From Chloroflexota bacterium (GTDB taxonomy: Bacteria > Chloroflexota > Anaerolineae > Anaerolineales > Villigracilaceae): a stretch of 64,000 bases of DNA. Position numbers and translations under genes: made by a program. Below are positions 25,188 through 34,636 of this stretch, piece after piece (position 1 is the first letter of the stretch; every line of letters starts with the position of its first letter). The notes under the pieces were generated by a model. It made no database searches, had not been told where the DNA came from, and worked only from the letters and a program-made list of their open reading frames with translations. Location of the stretch: NCBI GenBank assembly GCA_016213105.1, contig JACRBN010000016.1:62001-126000 (forward strand), in the 5' to 3' direction.

Positions 25188-27497
25188 ATGAGTTTCAATT
25201 CGTTCTCTTCGTCGCTGTCAAAAAATCCACGTCAGTCCCTATTCCTTGGCCTGCTGTGTGTCCTGCTGGGACAGCACATGCTCTCGCGCCCGCCCGTGGA
25301 GACCGCTCCCTCCACGGCCCTGGGGATCTGGCTCAACGGGACCCTCAAGCTGCGCCTGCCCGACCCCGATGGAACCTTGTGGGGCCTGGCGTTCCTGCTG
25401 CTGGGCGGTCTGCTGTTAATCCTGGCTTTCACTGCCTGGCGCTCCCAGCCCGCAGAGAAGCTGGGACATCTACACACCATTGGCGCTCCCCGCTTGAGGT
25501 TGACCGAGTGGCTGCCATTGACCCTGGTCGGCAGCGCCACGTTCGGCATTCTGCTCCTGCAACTGCGCAACGGGGAATATTATGCTTATTCCGCCTGGCT
25601 CTGGCTGCTGGCGCCGCTGTGCTTCGGCATTCTCCTCGGACTCTGGGACCGCCAGCGCGGCATCCGCTGGTCGATGGACATCACCCGCCAGGATGCGTTA
25701 TGGATGCTCGGCTTGTTGATCTTCGGGCTGCTGTTCACCACCTACCGCCTGCAAGGCTGGCCCGACCAGCTCATGGGCGATGAAGGCCTCAACGGGTCAG
25801 TCGCGCGCGACCTTGCCAAAGGGACATTCCTGCCGCCCCTACTTGCCCAGGGCGTGGATACCTTTCCGATCCTGGCCACCTACTGGCAGGGCTGGGTCAT
25901 GCGCTATTTCGGGATCGACATCTGGGGCTGGCGCATGGCGTCCGTTCTGCCGGGTGTTTTTACCATCGTGCCCCTGTACCTGCTCGCGCGGGACGCCTTC
26001 AACCGCAGGCTGGCCATCCTGGCCGCGCTCGCCATGCTCGGACTGCCTTTTTTCCTGGTCTTTTCACGGCTGGGATACATGATCAGCCAGCCCATCTTCA
26101 TCCTCACCCTGACCCTGTATCTGCTGCAACACGGCCTGCGTAAAGAGAGTGCCTTGTATTTGTACCTGGCTGGGCTCGCAGCGGGCCTGGGATTTTATTC
26201 GTATTTCGCCAGCCGCAGCGCCATCGTGATTGCAATCGCCTATGTGTTCCTGCTCTGGCTGACCAGGCAGATGGATTTTCGGTCGACGGCCCGGACGGTC
26301 GGGCTGCTCCTGTTCGGCGTCCTGCTCATCGCTGCCCCCTACTCTGCCTATGCTGGCGCCGCGCCAGGCAGCGCCGAGTCGATGCAATACCGCATCTTCC
26401 TCAGCCTTTTCAACTCGGTCATATACGGCGGCACGTTTTACCCCATGGAGGAGCTGACCCGCTACGCCCCCCTCTACACAACGGGCGATATCCAACTCTT
26501 CTATAATCCGCAGATATTCCTGGTGCTGATCGTGCGCGGCTATATTCTGACTTTTTTGAACTTCCACATGCCCGGGCTGATGTGGGAGGATCATTACATG
26601 GCCATCCCCCTGGCGGGCACGGTCGGCGCGGTCTTCATTTTCCTCGGCCTGCTCGTGGCGCTGCGGAACATCCGCCAGGCGCGTTTCCAACTGGTGCTGC
26701 TTTGGGGCTTCATCGTCGTCACCACCCTGAGCGCATTGAACACCTTCCCGCCCCGTGATTCGCACATGACCGCTCTCATTCCCGCCCTGGCCCTGCTGGC
26801 CGCCTTCGGCCTGGAGGCAGCGGCGACGATCCTGACCACCCTCATCAGCGGCCTGGAACGATATCAAAAGGCGTTGTTTGCGTTCCTCCTGATTTTGCTG
26901 ATAGGCGGCGGAATCCGCGATTACTTCGTGACGGGGCCAAAATATTTTCCACAGCGGGCCGAGGACGTCATGTCGTGGGCCGCGCTGGATTACAAGGATG
27001 AAACCTTCCTGTACGTGTACGAGACGCCCATTCGATACGAGTTCGTGCCGTGGGTTGTCTACGAGCTCCGCCAGGATGTCCCCTTTCGATCCATCCAGAT
27101 CGAGGAATTCATGCAGGACAGTGCGCTTCTCGAAAAGCCACGGACGGTCATCTTCTATCCGCCCGAGTTGGACTCGCGGCTTGCCCCCCTGCTGGGCACA
27201 GCCTGGGGCGATCAACTCCGCCCGCGGACTTTCCTAAACGAGTACGAGGTTCCCATCCTCATGGCGGGAATGAACGCCGACTTTTCCTTCGAACGCGACC
27301 GCCCCTTCCCCTCGACCCTGCTGGATGCGTTCCAGCGCCCGCCGTTCGTGCTGCTCCTCTCGGCGTTGGTGACGCTGTTCCTGCTGGCGGCTTTCTTCCC
27401 CTTCCGCCACGCCATGGACGCCGCAGCCCGTCAATGGCCGCAATTCGTCTCAGGCCTTTTCGGCCGCAAGCCGCCCGGTCAATCCACTGACGTATAG
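25188..27497 (+). CDS. GT39-type membrane glycosyltransferase
   Basis: 769 residues from ATG 25188 (AGGGTG upstream). An ATG at 25149, ten bases after the -10, would add 13 residues and is possible. There are about twelve hydrophobic helices. The first large loop holds the acidic motif WPDQLMGDEGLNGSVARDL expected of polyprenyl-phosphate sugar transferases. The ANTFPPRDSHMTALIPAL-like region and a long extracytoplasmic C-terminus follow. The acceptor is unknown. It is divergent from the acyl-CoA ligase. Its last 48 bases overlap the end of the convergent MFS gene. Confidence 0.83.
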   Translation: MSFNSFSSSLSKNPRQSLFLGLLCVLLGQHMLSRPPVETAPSTALGIWLNGTLKLRLPDPDGTLWGLAFLLLGGLLLILAFTAWRSQPAEKLGHLHTIGAPRLRLTEWLPLTLVGSATFGILLLQLRNGEYYAYSAWLWLLAPLCFGILLGLWDRQRGIRWSMDITRQDALWMLGLLIFGLLFTTYRLQGWPDQLMGDEGLNGSVARDLAKGTFLPPLLAQGVDTFPILATYWQGWVMRYFGIDIWGWRMASVLPGVFTIVPLYLLARDAFNRRLAILAALAMLGLPFFLVFSRLGYMISQPIFILTLTLYLLQHGLRKESALYLYLAGLAAGLGFYSYFASRSAIVIAIAYVFLLWLTRQMDFRSTARTVGLLLFGVLLIAAPYSAYAGAAPGSAESMQYRIFLSLFNSVIYGGTFYPMEELTRYAPLYTTGDIQLFYNPQIFLVLIVRGYILTFLNFHMPGLMWEDHYMAIPLAGTVGAVFIFLGLLVALRNIRQARFQLVLLWGFIVVTTLSALNTFPPRDSHMTALIPALALLAAFGLEAAATILTTLISGLERYQKALFAFLLILLIGGGIRDYFVTGPKYFPQRAEDVMSWAALDYKDETFLYVYETPIRYEFVPWVVYELRQDVPFRSIQIEEFMQDSALLEKPRTVIFYPPELDSRLAPLLGTAWGDQLRPRTFLNEYEVPILMAGMNADFSFERDRPFPSTLLDAFQRPPFVLLLSALVTLFLLAAFFPFRHAMDAAARQWPQFVSGLFGRKPPGQSTDV

Positions 27498-28475
27498 GAT
27501 CGCGCTGACCGTCATAGCGGGGATCAGCACGCCCAGACCAAACCAGCCGCGCGGCAGGAAGAAGAAGGCGACGCCGCCCATCATCACGCCCAGGCCGTTG
27601 GCCAGCGAGGAAGCCAGCGCAGGCGAATTGGGCATGTGTCGGGCCATGGCCGCCATCGAAAGCGGCGTGAGGGATTGCAACAACGCCACGCCCACCAGCA
27701 CCGCCATCCCTGCGGAACCCCCAAACGCCAACAACGTCAACGCCCCCGCCAGCGAGGCCGCGGCCCAAACGCGCCAGCCCAGGCGGTCGGCAAGGAAGCC
27801 ACCCAGCAGTTTCCCCGTGCCCGCCGCGAAGGCAAGCTGCAAGGCCGTGACCGCATGCTGACTGGTCTGGACTCCCGTCCAGGCCAGGGAGCGCAGGGCG
27901 ACTGCCGCCAGCAGGATAAAGGCCATCGTCCACGCTGCGTGGGATAGCGGATCGTGCGCCGCCGCGTGAGACGCCGCATACAGGCGCGGATTCCACAGCC
28001 AGACCAGGGTTGCGATCACCAGCAAGCCTGCCGCAAACAATGTCACCGTCTTGAGGGAAAACACCGCCGAGGCCAGCGTCCCCAGCGACAGGCCGATCAC
28101 GCCAAAGGCGGCGAACAAACCGATCTGGGAAGCGCGCCCAGGCTGGGCCTGGATCGCCACGGCGCCCCCACCCGCGTGCAGAAAAGCCGACCCAATCCCA
28201 ACCAGGGCCACTCCAACCGCCAACCATTGCAGGCTCACGATCAGGCCCAACGCCGTGCAGACCAGGCCCAGGGCGGCGCCCCGTCGGGGTTGATTCCATC
28301 GGTCGAGGGCCAGGCCCGCCACGGGCTGGAAGCCGAAGGCGATCCCGTTGTAGAGCAGGATCAGGGCGGCGCTGTTCGGCAGGTTCGATCTCCACAGCAG
28401 GCCCACCAGCAATCCAGCCGAGGCATCCGAGACGCCGTGCGCCAGGCCAAGCAGCAGCGGCAGGAGGAAGGTCAA
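27450..28475 (-). CDS. MFS-type transporter
   Basis: 341 residues and about ten to eleven membrane helices. The start is taken as TTG at 28475, which overlaps the stop of the preceding small gene (TTGA), so translation is probably coupled. The open frame extends further upstream but is only a shadow of that gene. Segments such as GLALDRWNQPRRGA and GFLADRLGWRVW match the MFS loop motif D-x-x-x-R. The family is shorter than the usual 400 residues. Substrate unknown. It overlaps the end of the convergent glycosyltransferase by 48 bases. Confidence 0.75.
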   Translation of the reverse strand: MTFLLPLLLGLAHGVSDASAGLLVGLLWRSNLPNSAALILLYNGIAFGFQPVAGLALDRWNQPRRGAALGLVCTALGLIVSLQWLAVGVALVGIGSAFLHAGGGAVAIQAQPGRASQIGLFAAFGVIGLSLGTLASAVFSLKTVTLFAAGLLVIATLVWLWNPRLYAASHAAAHDPLSHAAWTMAFILLAAVALRSLAWTGVQTSQHAVTALQLAFAAGTGKLLGGFLADRLGWRVWAAASLAGALTLLAFGGSAGMAVLVGVALLQSLTPLSMAAMARHMPNSPALASSLANGLGVMMGGVAFFFLPRGWFGLGVLIPAMTVSAILYVSGLTGRLAAEKA

Positions 28476-28876
28476 GGCAACCCGAAAATGAACAGTGGCA
28501 GGATGATGATCAGGTAGCTGGCCGCGTTGGCAGCCAGGGCCGCCACCCAGTTGGCGCGCGGCGCGCCGCGCTTGAAGAGCATCAGCACCCCGCCCTCGAT
28601 CAGGATCGAAAGGAGGAAATCCAGCAGCAGGCCGAGGTAAACGGCGTCTCCCTTCATGAAGACCAGCATCCCAAAGCCGATCATCGTTGTGACCAGGTTC
28701 ATCACCAGCGCGGCCGCCAGGGAGCGCCCGAAGGTGCCCCACTTTAACAGCAGCAATACGATGGCTTCCAGCAGCGTAATCACAAGCGTCAGGATGCACA
28801 GGCCGCCCAAACCAGCTCCCACCATGAAGAGCACAACTCCCGGCCCAGCCACATCGAAAACAGGCATTGCAAACAT
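28472..28876 (-). CDS. Small polytopic membrane protein
   Basis: 134 residues with four hydrophobic helices (about 13-43, 54-72, 80-96, 108-131). The ATG has AAGGAGGAAGC before it. No named family is recognised. It lies between a binding lipoprotein and the MFS transporter and overlaps the latter at TTGA, so the two may work together in export or uptake. Confidence 0.72.
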   Translation of the reverse strand: MFAMPVFDVAGPGVVLFMVGAGLGGLCILTLVITLLEAIVLLLLKWGTFGRSLAAALVMNLVTTMIGFGMLVFMKGDAVYLGLLLDFLLSILIEGGVLMLFKRGAPRANWVAALAANAASYLIIILPLFIFGLP

Positions 28877-28885
28877 GCTTCCTCC

Positions 28886-29527
28886 TTATTTCTGCAAACA
28901 GGCGATCAAATCTTTCAAGGCACCTTGCGGCTCAACTTCCATTATAGCCAGCACAGGCACGCTTCCCAACGAGTAAATGGAGCGCAGGTTACTGTTGACC
29001 CAGTCCCCTGGCAGGATACCGACCGCCCCGGGAGCGTTCAGCGCCTCAGCCATGACCTGCGGATTGGGGGCCACCCGCGCGAAGGAAGTGACCGGCCGCC
29101 CCGCCATCACAAGCTGGTCGAACAGCCCCTGCAATTCCCCGCCTGAAGCGTACACCCACACCTGCACTGACGGGTCATCGCCAGCGAACAGGGCGCGCGC
29201 CTGCTCCAGGCTCAGGTCTTCGAGCGGACTCTCGCGGAAGACGGCCACCAGGATTTCCTCACTGCCGATCTGAAAGGCGGGCGAGGTCAGGGCTACGGGC
29301 TCCCCGAGGCGCAGGGAAAAGTCAGCCTGCTGCATGTCGGGGACCACGTTCAGGGCCACGTTCACGTCCGCCGCACACGCGAAGGCCTCGTCCAGCCAGG
29401 GACGGCTGTCGGGCGTGACGAAGACACTCAACAGCGTGGGCGACGCGACAGGCGTGGGAGTCGGCGCGCAGGAGACGCCCACCAGAAGCAACAAAACAGC
29501 CAGGGTCCGTCGCAGGCGCACGGTCAC
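28886..29527 (-). CDS. Periplasmic-binding-like lipoprotein
   Basis: 213 residues. The signal peptide ends LLLLVGVSC (lipobox, Cys20) and is followed by PTPTPVASPT. The mature part has LTSPAFQIGSEEILVAVFRES and EQARALFAGDDPSVQVWVYASGGELQGLFD, the pattern of PstS/ModA-type small-ligand binding folds. It starts with GTG overlapping the M20 gene stop (GTGA). No ABC permease or ATPase is next to it, so the ligand and partner are unknown. Confidence 0.75.
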   Translation of the reverse strand: MTVRLRRTLAVLLLLVGVSCAPTPTPVASPTLLSVFVTPDSRPWLDEAFACAADVNVALNVVPDMQQADFSLRLGEPVALTSPAFQIGSEEILVAVFRESPLEDLSLEQARALFAGDDPSVQVWVYASGGELQGLFDQLVMAGRPVTSFARVAPNPQVMAEALNAPGAVGILPGDWVNSNLRSIYSLGSVPVLAIMEVEPQGALKDLIACLQK

Positions 29528-30618
29528 CAGTTCTGGAGCAGGGCTGCCAGCAATTTCGCGCGCTGTTCGAGGCTGTCGGCTAGGATGAACTCGCGCTCGG
29601 AATGGTAGCCCTCGCCAATCGCGCCCATCCCATCGATCACAGGCCTGCCGATGGCAGCCACGAAGTTCGCATCCGAGACGCCGCCCGTGCCGCCCGATTG
29701 AACCTCCATGCCGATGGACGCCGCAATGGATTGAACCTTCGCATACGTGGCGCGCATGGTGTCATCGACGGGCATCGGGCCGCGGTTGAGCGCACCCGTC
29801 ACGCGGATGGAGGTGCCGTCCAGCACGGGGCGCAGGGACTGCATGGCCGTCTCCAGGCGGCCCCACTCTTCGGGCTGCAGGATGCGCACATCCACTTCGA
29901 TGAAGGCCTCCTCGGGCACCACGTTCGAGACCGTGCCACCCTGGATGATACCCACACTGACGGTCGTGCCCTTTTCGTAATCGGTCAACTTCTGGATGGA
30001 CAGTACGTGATGCGCCATCTCCTCGATGGCGTTGCGTCCGTTCTGATGATCGCCGCCCGCATGCGCCGCGCGGCCCTTGACGTAGACTTTGAATCCGCCT
30101 GAACCTTTGCGCCAGATCTTGAGCGCGCCGTTGGGCATGGCGCCCTCCAGCACGAAGATCATGGCTGCTTCGCGCGCCAGACCTTCGATCAAGTTACGCG
30201 AGGTATAGCTGCCCGTCTCCTCGTCGGAGGTGCATAGCAGGGTGATGGGACGGGTCAGGCCGCGTTCGCGCGCCGCCTGGATGGCTGCCAGTGAGATGAC
30301 GATGCCCGCCTTCATGTCGAGCACGCCCGGGCCAAAGATCTTCCCATCGGCTTCGCGGTAGGGCATGGCTTCGAGCGTACCCAGGGGGAAGACGGTGTCC
30401 ATGTGGCAAAGCAGCAGCAGGCCGCCATCCGTCCTGCCATCCGCGGGCAGGAAGCGCGAGATGACGTGATCACCCATCTCCGCATTGGGGACGAGCTCGA
30501 CCTGCGCGCCCAGGCTGCGCGCCTCTGCGGCGACCCGCGCGCCGACTCGATCCACAGCGGCCTTGTCGCTGGAAGGGGATTCGATTTCAACAAGTTCCTT
30601 GAGCAGGGATTTCATGTC
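29524..30618 (-). CDS. M20-family metallopeptidase
   Basis: 364 residues. Zinc-binding residues are clear: His in LLLCHMDTVFPLG, bridging Asp in FGPGVLDMKAG and catalytic Glu-Glu in CTSDEETGSY. A dimerisation domain follows (KGRAAHAGGDHQNGRNA). It resembles carboxypeptidase G2 and related glutamyl or aminoacyl hydrolases. ATG 30618 starts the conserved MDMKSLLKELVEIESPSS; the frame open before it is not conserved. It sits between uppP and the lipoprotein gene. Confidence 0.92.
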   Translation of the reverse strand, partial: DMKSLLKELVEIESPSSDKAAVDRVGARVAAEARSLGAQVELVPNAEMGDHVISRFLPADGRTDGGLLLLCHMDTVFPLGTLEAMPYREADGKIFGPGVLDMKAGIVISLAAIQAARERGLTRPITLLCTSDEETGSYTSRNLIEGLAREAAMIFVLEGAMPNGALKIWRKGSGGFKVYVKGRAAHAGGDHQNGRNAIEEMAHHVLSIQKLTDYEKGTTVSVGIIQGGTVSNVVPEEAFIEVDVRILQPEEWGRLETAMQSLRPVLDGTSIRVTGALNRGPMPVDDTMRATYAKVQSIAASIGMEVQSGGTGGVSDANFVAAIGRPVIDGMGAIGEGYHSEREFILADSLEQRAKLLAALLQNW

Positions 30619-30658
30619 CATGGGTTGAATTCTCACAATACGATTGAAAAGAAGGAGA

Positions 30659-31477
30659 TCAGATAAACTGGTTGGCCACAAAACAAAGTACGCCCAGCAC
30701 GAAACAATAGATCACGAAGGGATAGAGGGAGCGTCGGCTGACGTAATGCACCAGCCAGCGGATCGAGTACCAACCCGAGACCGCCGCCGCGATGAGACCG
30801 ACCATGATCAGCGGCAGGAAGTCGAGCGTCCCATTGGTGAGCACGTCGTAGGCCTGGTAGACGCCCGCCACGAGCATGATCGGCAGGGACATCAGGAAGG
30901 CAAAGCGCGTCGCGGAGGAACGGTCGAGGCCGCGCAGCATACCGCCCGTGATGGCGGCGCCCGAGCGCGACGAGCCTGGGAAGATGGTCAGAACCTGCAC
31001 CAGCCCGATCCAGAAGGCATCCAGCCAGGTCATGGCAGCCAGGGAGCGTTCATGCCTGCCCAACAATTCGGAGGCGGTCAAAATGGCGGCCGTCACCAGC
31101 AGGCGCAGTCCCGCCCCAGCCAGCGGTTCGGAGAAGATTTCCTTGACCAGGTTATGGATCAGGTACCCGACCAGCAGGGTCGGGAGACTGGCCAGTCCCA
31201 CCATCCAGGCCAGCCTGGAATCGGCCTGCTCGAACGGCTTACGGGAAGCAAGCCCCTTGAAGAAAGCCTGGGCCAGGTTCCAAAAATCGCTCCAAAAATA
31301 CACCGCCAGGGCAAAGATGGCCCCCAATTGCACCAGCACGGTAAAGGAAAAAGCCGTGGCATCAACAGCGATCCCCAGCAACTCCTGTGTGATCAATAAA
31401 TGGGCCGTGCTGGAAACAGGAAGAAATTCGGTCAACCCCTCCACAATACCCAAAAGCAACGCCTGCCAAATCGTCAT
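30659..31477 (-). CDS. uppP: Undecaprenyl-diphosphatase
   Basis: Recycles the C55 lipid carrier for cell-wall synthesis and can give bacitracin tolerance. The 272-residue membrane protein has EGLTEFLPVSSTAHL near the start and FPGSSRSGAAITGGMLRGL, the two active-site motifs of UppP/BacA. ATG 31477 has AAAGGAA upstream; the ATG six bases earlier is too close to that site. A TATAAT at 31510-31515 gives a leader of about 25-30 bases. Confidence 0.96.
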   Translation of the reverse strand: MTIWQALLLGIVEGLTEFLPVSSTAHLLITQELLGIAVDATAFSFTVLVQLGAIFALAVYFWSDFWNLAQAFFKGLASRKPFEQADSRLAWMVGLASLPTLLVGYLIHNLVKEIFSEPLAGAGLRLLVTAAILTASELLGRHERSLAAMTWLDAFWIGLVQVLTIFPGSSRSGAAITGGMLRGLDRSSATRFAFLMSLPIMLVAGVYQAYDVLTNGTLDFLPLIMVGLIAAAVSGWYSIRWLVHYVSRRSLYPFVIYCFVLGVLCFVANQFI

Positions 31478-31509
31478 GTCCATTCCTTTATTTCGCTTGA
31501 TGTTCCCCG

Positions 31510-31515
31510 ATTATA
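31510..31515 (-). promoter_or_regulatory. -10 box of uppP
   Basis: TATAAT followed by CGGGGAAC on the minus strand, 32 bases before the chosen ATG. It has the same TATAATCGGGG style as others in the window but with a normal leader and ribosome site. Confidence 0.55.
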
Positions 31516-31632
31516 CACAGGTGCCAACCAATTTTCGAACGCCCTCCGTCTGTCGCAGCGCCACAGACGGAAGCAGAGTCTGCCGATCAGGCCAAATGAA
31601 CTGCAACACCTGCCCTGCCGTCCCAGCCGGCG

Positions 31633-32799
<1,167 letters not shown>

Positions 32800-32805
32800 C
32801 TATTT

Positions 32806-33778
32806 ATGATAGACTTCCTCACATGATTTCACTGTCTATATATTGAACATAACTGAAAGGGTGAAAATGTATTACCTACAAACAAGAAAGAAAAAAAGCA
32901 TCTTATCTATTGCTGGCGGTTGTATTGTCATTTTAGGAATTTTCTTAATTGGGCAATTCCTTGCAATCAAGCCCTGCATTACCAGCAGATATTTTCCTTC
33001 CATCAAAGATCTCGGAACAAACTCTGCGACTTTGAGAGTGGACCACGAAGTACGTATCCTGCCTTTGGAAACTTATAAAGCCGAATTTACACATGAGAAA
33101 ATAGATATCAGACTTCTTTGGATAGGCCAGCAGACTGCAACATTTTTGTACCGCGAACAATACACTGGACTTGGGGAGGCTTTACCGCAGGCAACCCAGA
33201 AGATTCTTTGTAAGAAAACAATAAATGTAACAGATGCAAGTTATCGGTCACCTGAGAAGGCTGTCTGGCTGCGCCCAGAGGATTTTATTGGATGGAATAT
33301 CTATACATACATGGAAATCCCCAATTGGAAGTCAGGTTATCCATTTAACACAGAGGAAAGCTGGCATATACAGGCTAAATTAGACCAAGTCTCATCATCA
33401 TTGAAAGTTCCTTACGAAGTGTGGATTGATGTCGAAGTGTATGAAAATGAGACAATAGCACGAGAAGATTTTGAAAATTTCTCGGCCTGGAATTATGGGT
33501 ATGGGCCTTTGCCTGACAAGATCGAACTGAACTCACGGCTTTTCGATCAGCATGTGGCTCACTCTCGTATCGATTGGGGTACTATCGGTAGATATATTGG
33601 GAAATACCAAAGGTATGTATTCATCCTTAATCTCGATCACCCTGAAGATCATACTATTCCTGATAAGCAGAGAATAGATACTTTGCAGGCCTTGATCTTA
33701 TTGTTGGAAGAAAAAGCTACGACCTTACATTGACTTGCTTTAAAACCAGTATGCCATATGATAGACTTTCCCCCATGA
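32806..33778. repeat. Imperfect 21-bp direct repeats flanking an AT-rich island
   Basis: The segment at 32806-32826 (ATGATAGACTTCCTCACATG plus A) matches 33758-33778 (ATGATAGACTTTCCCCCATG plus A) at 18 of 21 positions. The copies bracket the AT-rich gene. The right copy ends in the start codon of the YgjP-like gene, as if insertion duplicated that gene's start region. Confidence 0.6.
32867..33733 (+). CDS. AT-rich orphan gene, membrane-anchored protein of unknown function
   Basis: 288 residues from ATG 32867 (AAAGGGTG upstream); a TTG 24 bases earlier is possible. Residues about 11-32 form a membrane helix (SILSIAGGCIVILGIFLIG), and the remainder is predicted outside, with Trp-, Tyr- and Asn-rich stretches (GWNIYTYMEIPNWKSGYPFN). 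No family is recognised. Codon use is AT-rich and unlike all neighbours. The gene is alone between tgt and a broken gene and is flanked by imperfect direct repeats. Acquisition by transfer is likely. Confidence 0.72.
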   Translation: MYYLQTRKKKSILSIAGGCIVILGIFLIGQFLAIKPCITSRYFPSIKDLGTNSATLRVDHEVRILPLETYKAEFTHEKIDIRLLWIGQQTATFLYREQYTGLGEALPQATQKILCKKTINVTDASYRSPEKAVWLRPEDFIGWNIYTYMEIPNWKSGYPFNTEESWHIQAKLDQVSSSLKVPYEVWIDVEVYENETIAREDFENFSAWNYGYGPLPDKIELNSRLFDQHVAHSRIDWGTIGRYIGKYQRYVFILNLDHPEDHTIPDKQRIDTLQALILLLEEKATTLH

Positions 33779-34458
33779 CCGCTCCCCTCCCCGAATACCG
33801 TCTGGTCCGCTCCCGCCGCCGCACGCTGGCGCTGGTCATCGAAGCGGACGGCTCGTTGACCGTCCGCGCGCCGTTGTAGCTGGCCGATACCGCCATTCGC
33901 GAGTTCCTCGCCCAAAAAGCGGACTGGGTGCGCAAGACGCAGGCCAAACTCCAGGCGCGGGCGGCGCAGCGCGGCTCGCACACCTTCGAGACGGGCGATT
34001 CCTTTCCGCTGCTCGGACAATCCATCCCGTTGACCCTCGTCCCCGCCCAGCGTCCCGTCCTGCGCTTCGACGGGACGCGCTTCACCCTGGCCCAGTCGGC
34101 TCAGGCGGAAGCGCGCGCCCACTTCGAAGCCTGGTACAAGGGACAGGCCCGCGCCCATCTGCATGCCCGCCTCGATCACTTCGCCCGCCTGCACCGCTTC
34201 ACCTATAGCGGACTGCGCATCACCTCCGCCCGCACACGCTGGGGATCGTGCAACGCCAGGAATCAGATCGCCTTTGCCTGGCGGCTGGTCATGGCCCCGC
34301 CCGAGGTGGTCGACTACGTCATCGTCCACGAACTGGCGCATACCGTCCACCACAACCACGGGCCGAAGTTCTGGAGGCTGGTGGCGGAGATCGTCCCCGA
34401 ATACAAACATCACGTCCGCTGGTTGAAGGAGCATGGGAACAAGTTACACCTTGAGTAA
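33775..34458 (+). pseudogene. YgjP-like (DUF45) metallopeptidase interrupted by in-frame TAG
   Basis: From ATG 33775 the frame reads MTAPLPEYRLVRSRRRTLAL and on to LTVRAPL, then TAG at 33877-33879, then continues in the same frame with LADTAIREFLAQKADWVRK to a stop at 34458. The zinc motif HELAHTVHHNH and the RTRWGSC signature are intact in the second part. The two parts form one YgjP/WLM-type protein of about 227 residues broken at codon 35. A shorter protein could start at codon 52 (33928) but would lose the conserved N-terminal domain. Possible explanations are a nonsense mutation, a sequencing error or stop read-through. Confidence 0.8.
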
Positions 34459-34491
34459 GTCAGGCTTACAGCGTGACCTACAAAAATAGTC

Positions 34492-34577
34492 CGCGCTGAG
34501 CGTAGCGAAGTCGAAGCGCACCGTTTGCTAAATACATGCGCTTCGACTTCGCCGCTATCGCGGCTCCGCTCAGCGCG
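34492..34577. repeat. Large inverted repeat upstream of the ABC-2 operon
   Basis: CGCGCTGAGCG and CGCTCAGCGCG form the outer arms; GAAGTCGAAGCGCA and TGCGCTTCGACTTC the inner arms. This is a complete two-armed copy of the CTGAGCG...GAAGTCGAAG family seen inside two genes. Confidence 0.72.
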
Positions 34578-34636
34578 AATCTCCTGTACAATAAACACAA
34601 TCACTACTCTCTAATCACTATTCACTGATAACTGAA

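Noticed and set aside
31546-31570. Inverted repeat CCGTCTGT/ACAGACGG after tgt as a terminator
   Set aside because: There is no T-run on the relevant strand; it remains a possible weak structure only.
33775-34458. Pyrrolysine or other amber recoding at the TAG
   Set aside because: A single TAG in one gene with no tRNA or synthetase in view is better explained by mutation or sequencing error; kept as a finding to verify.
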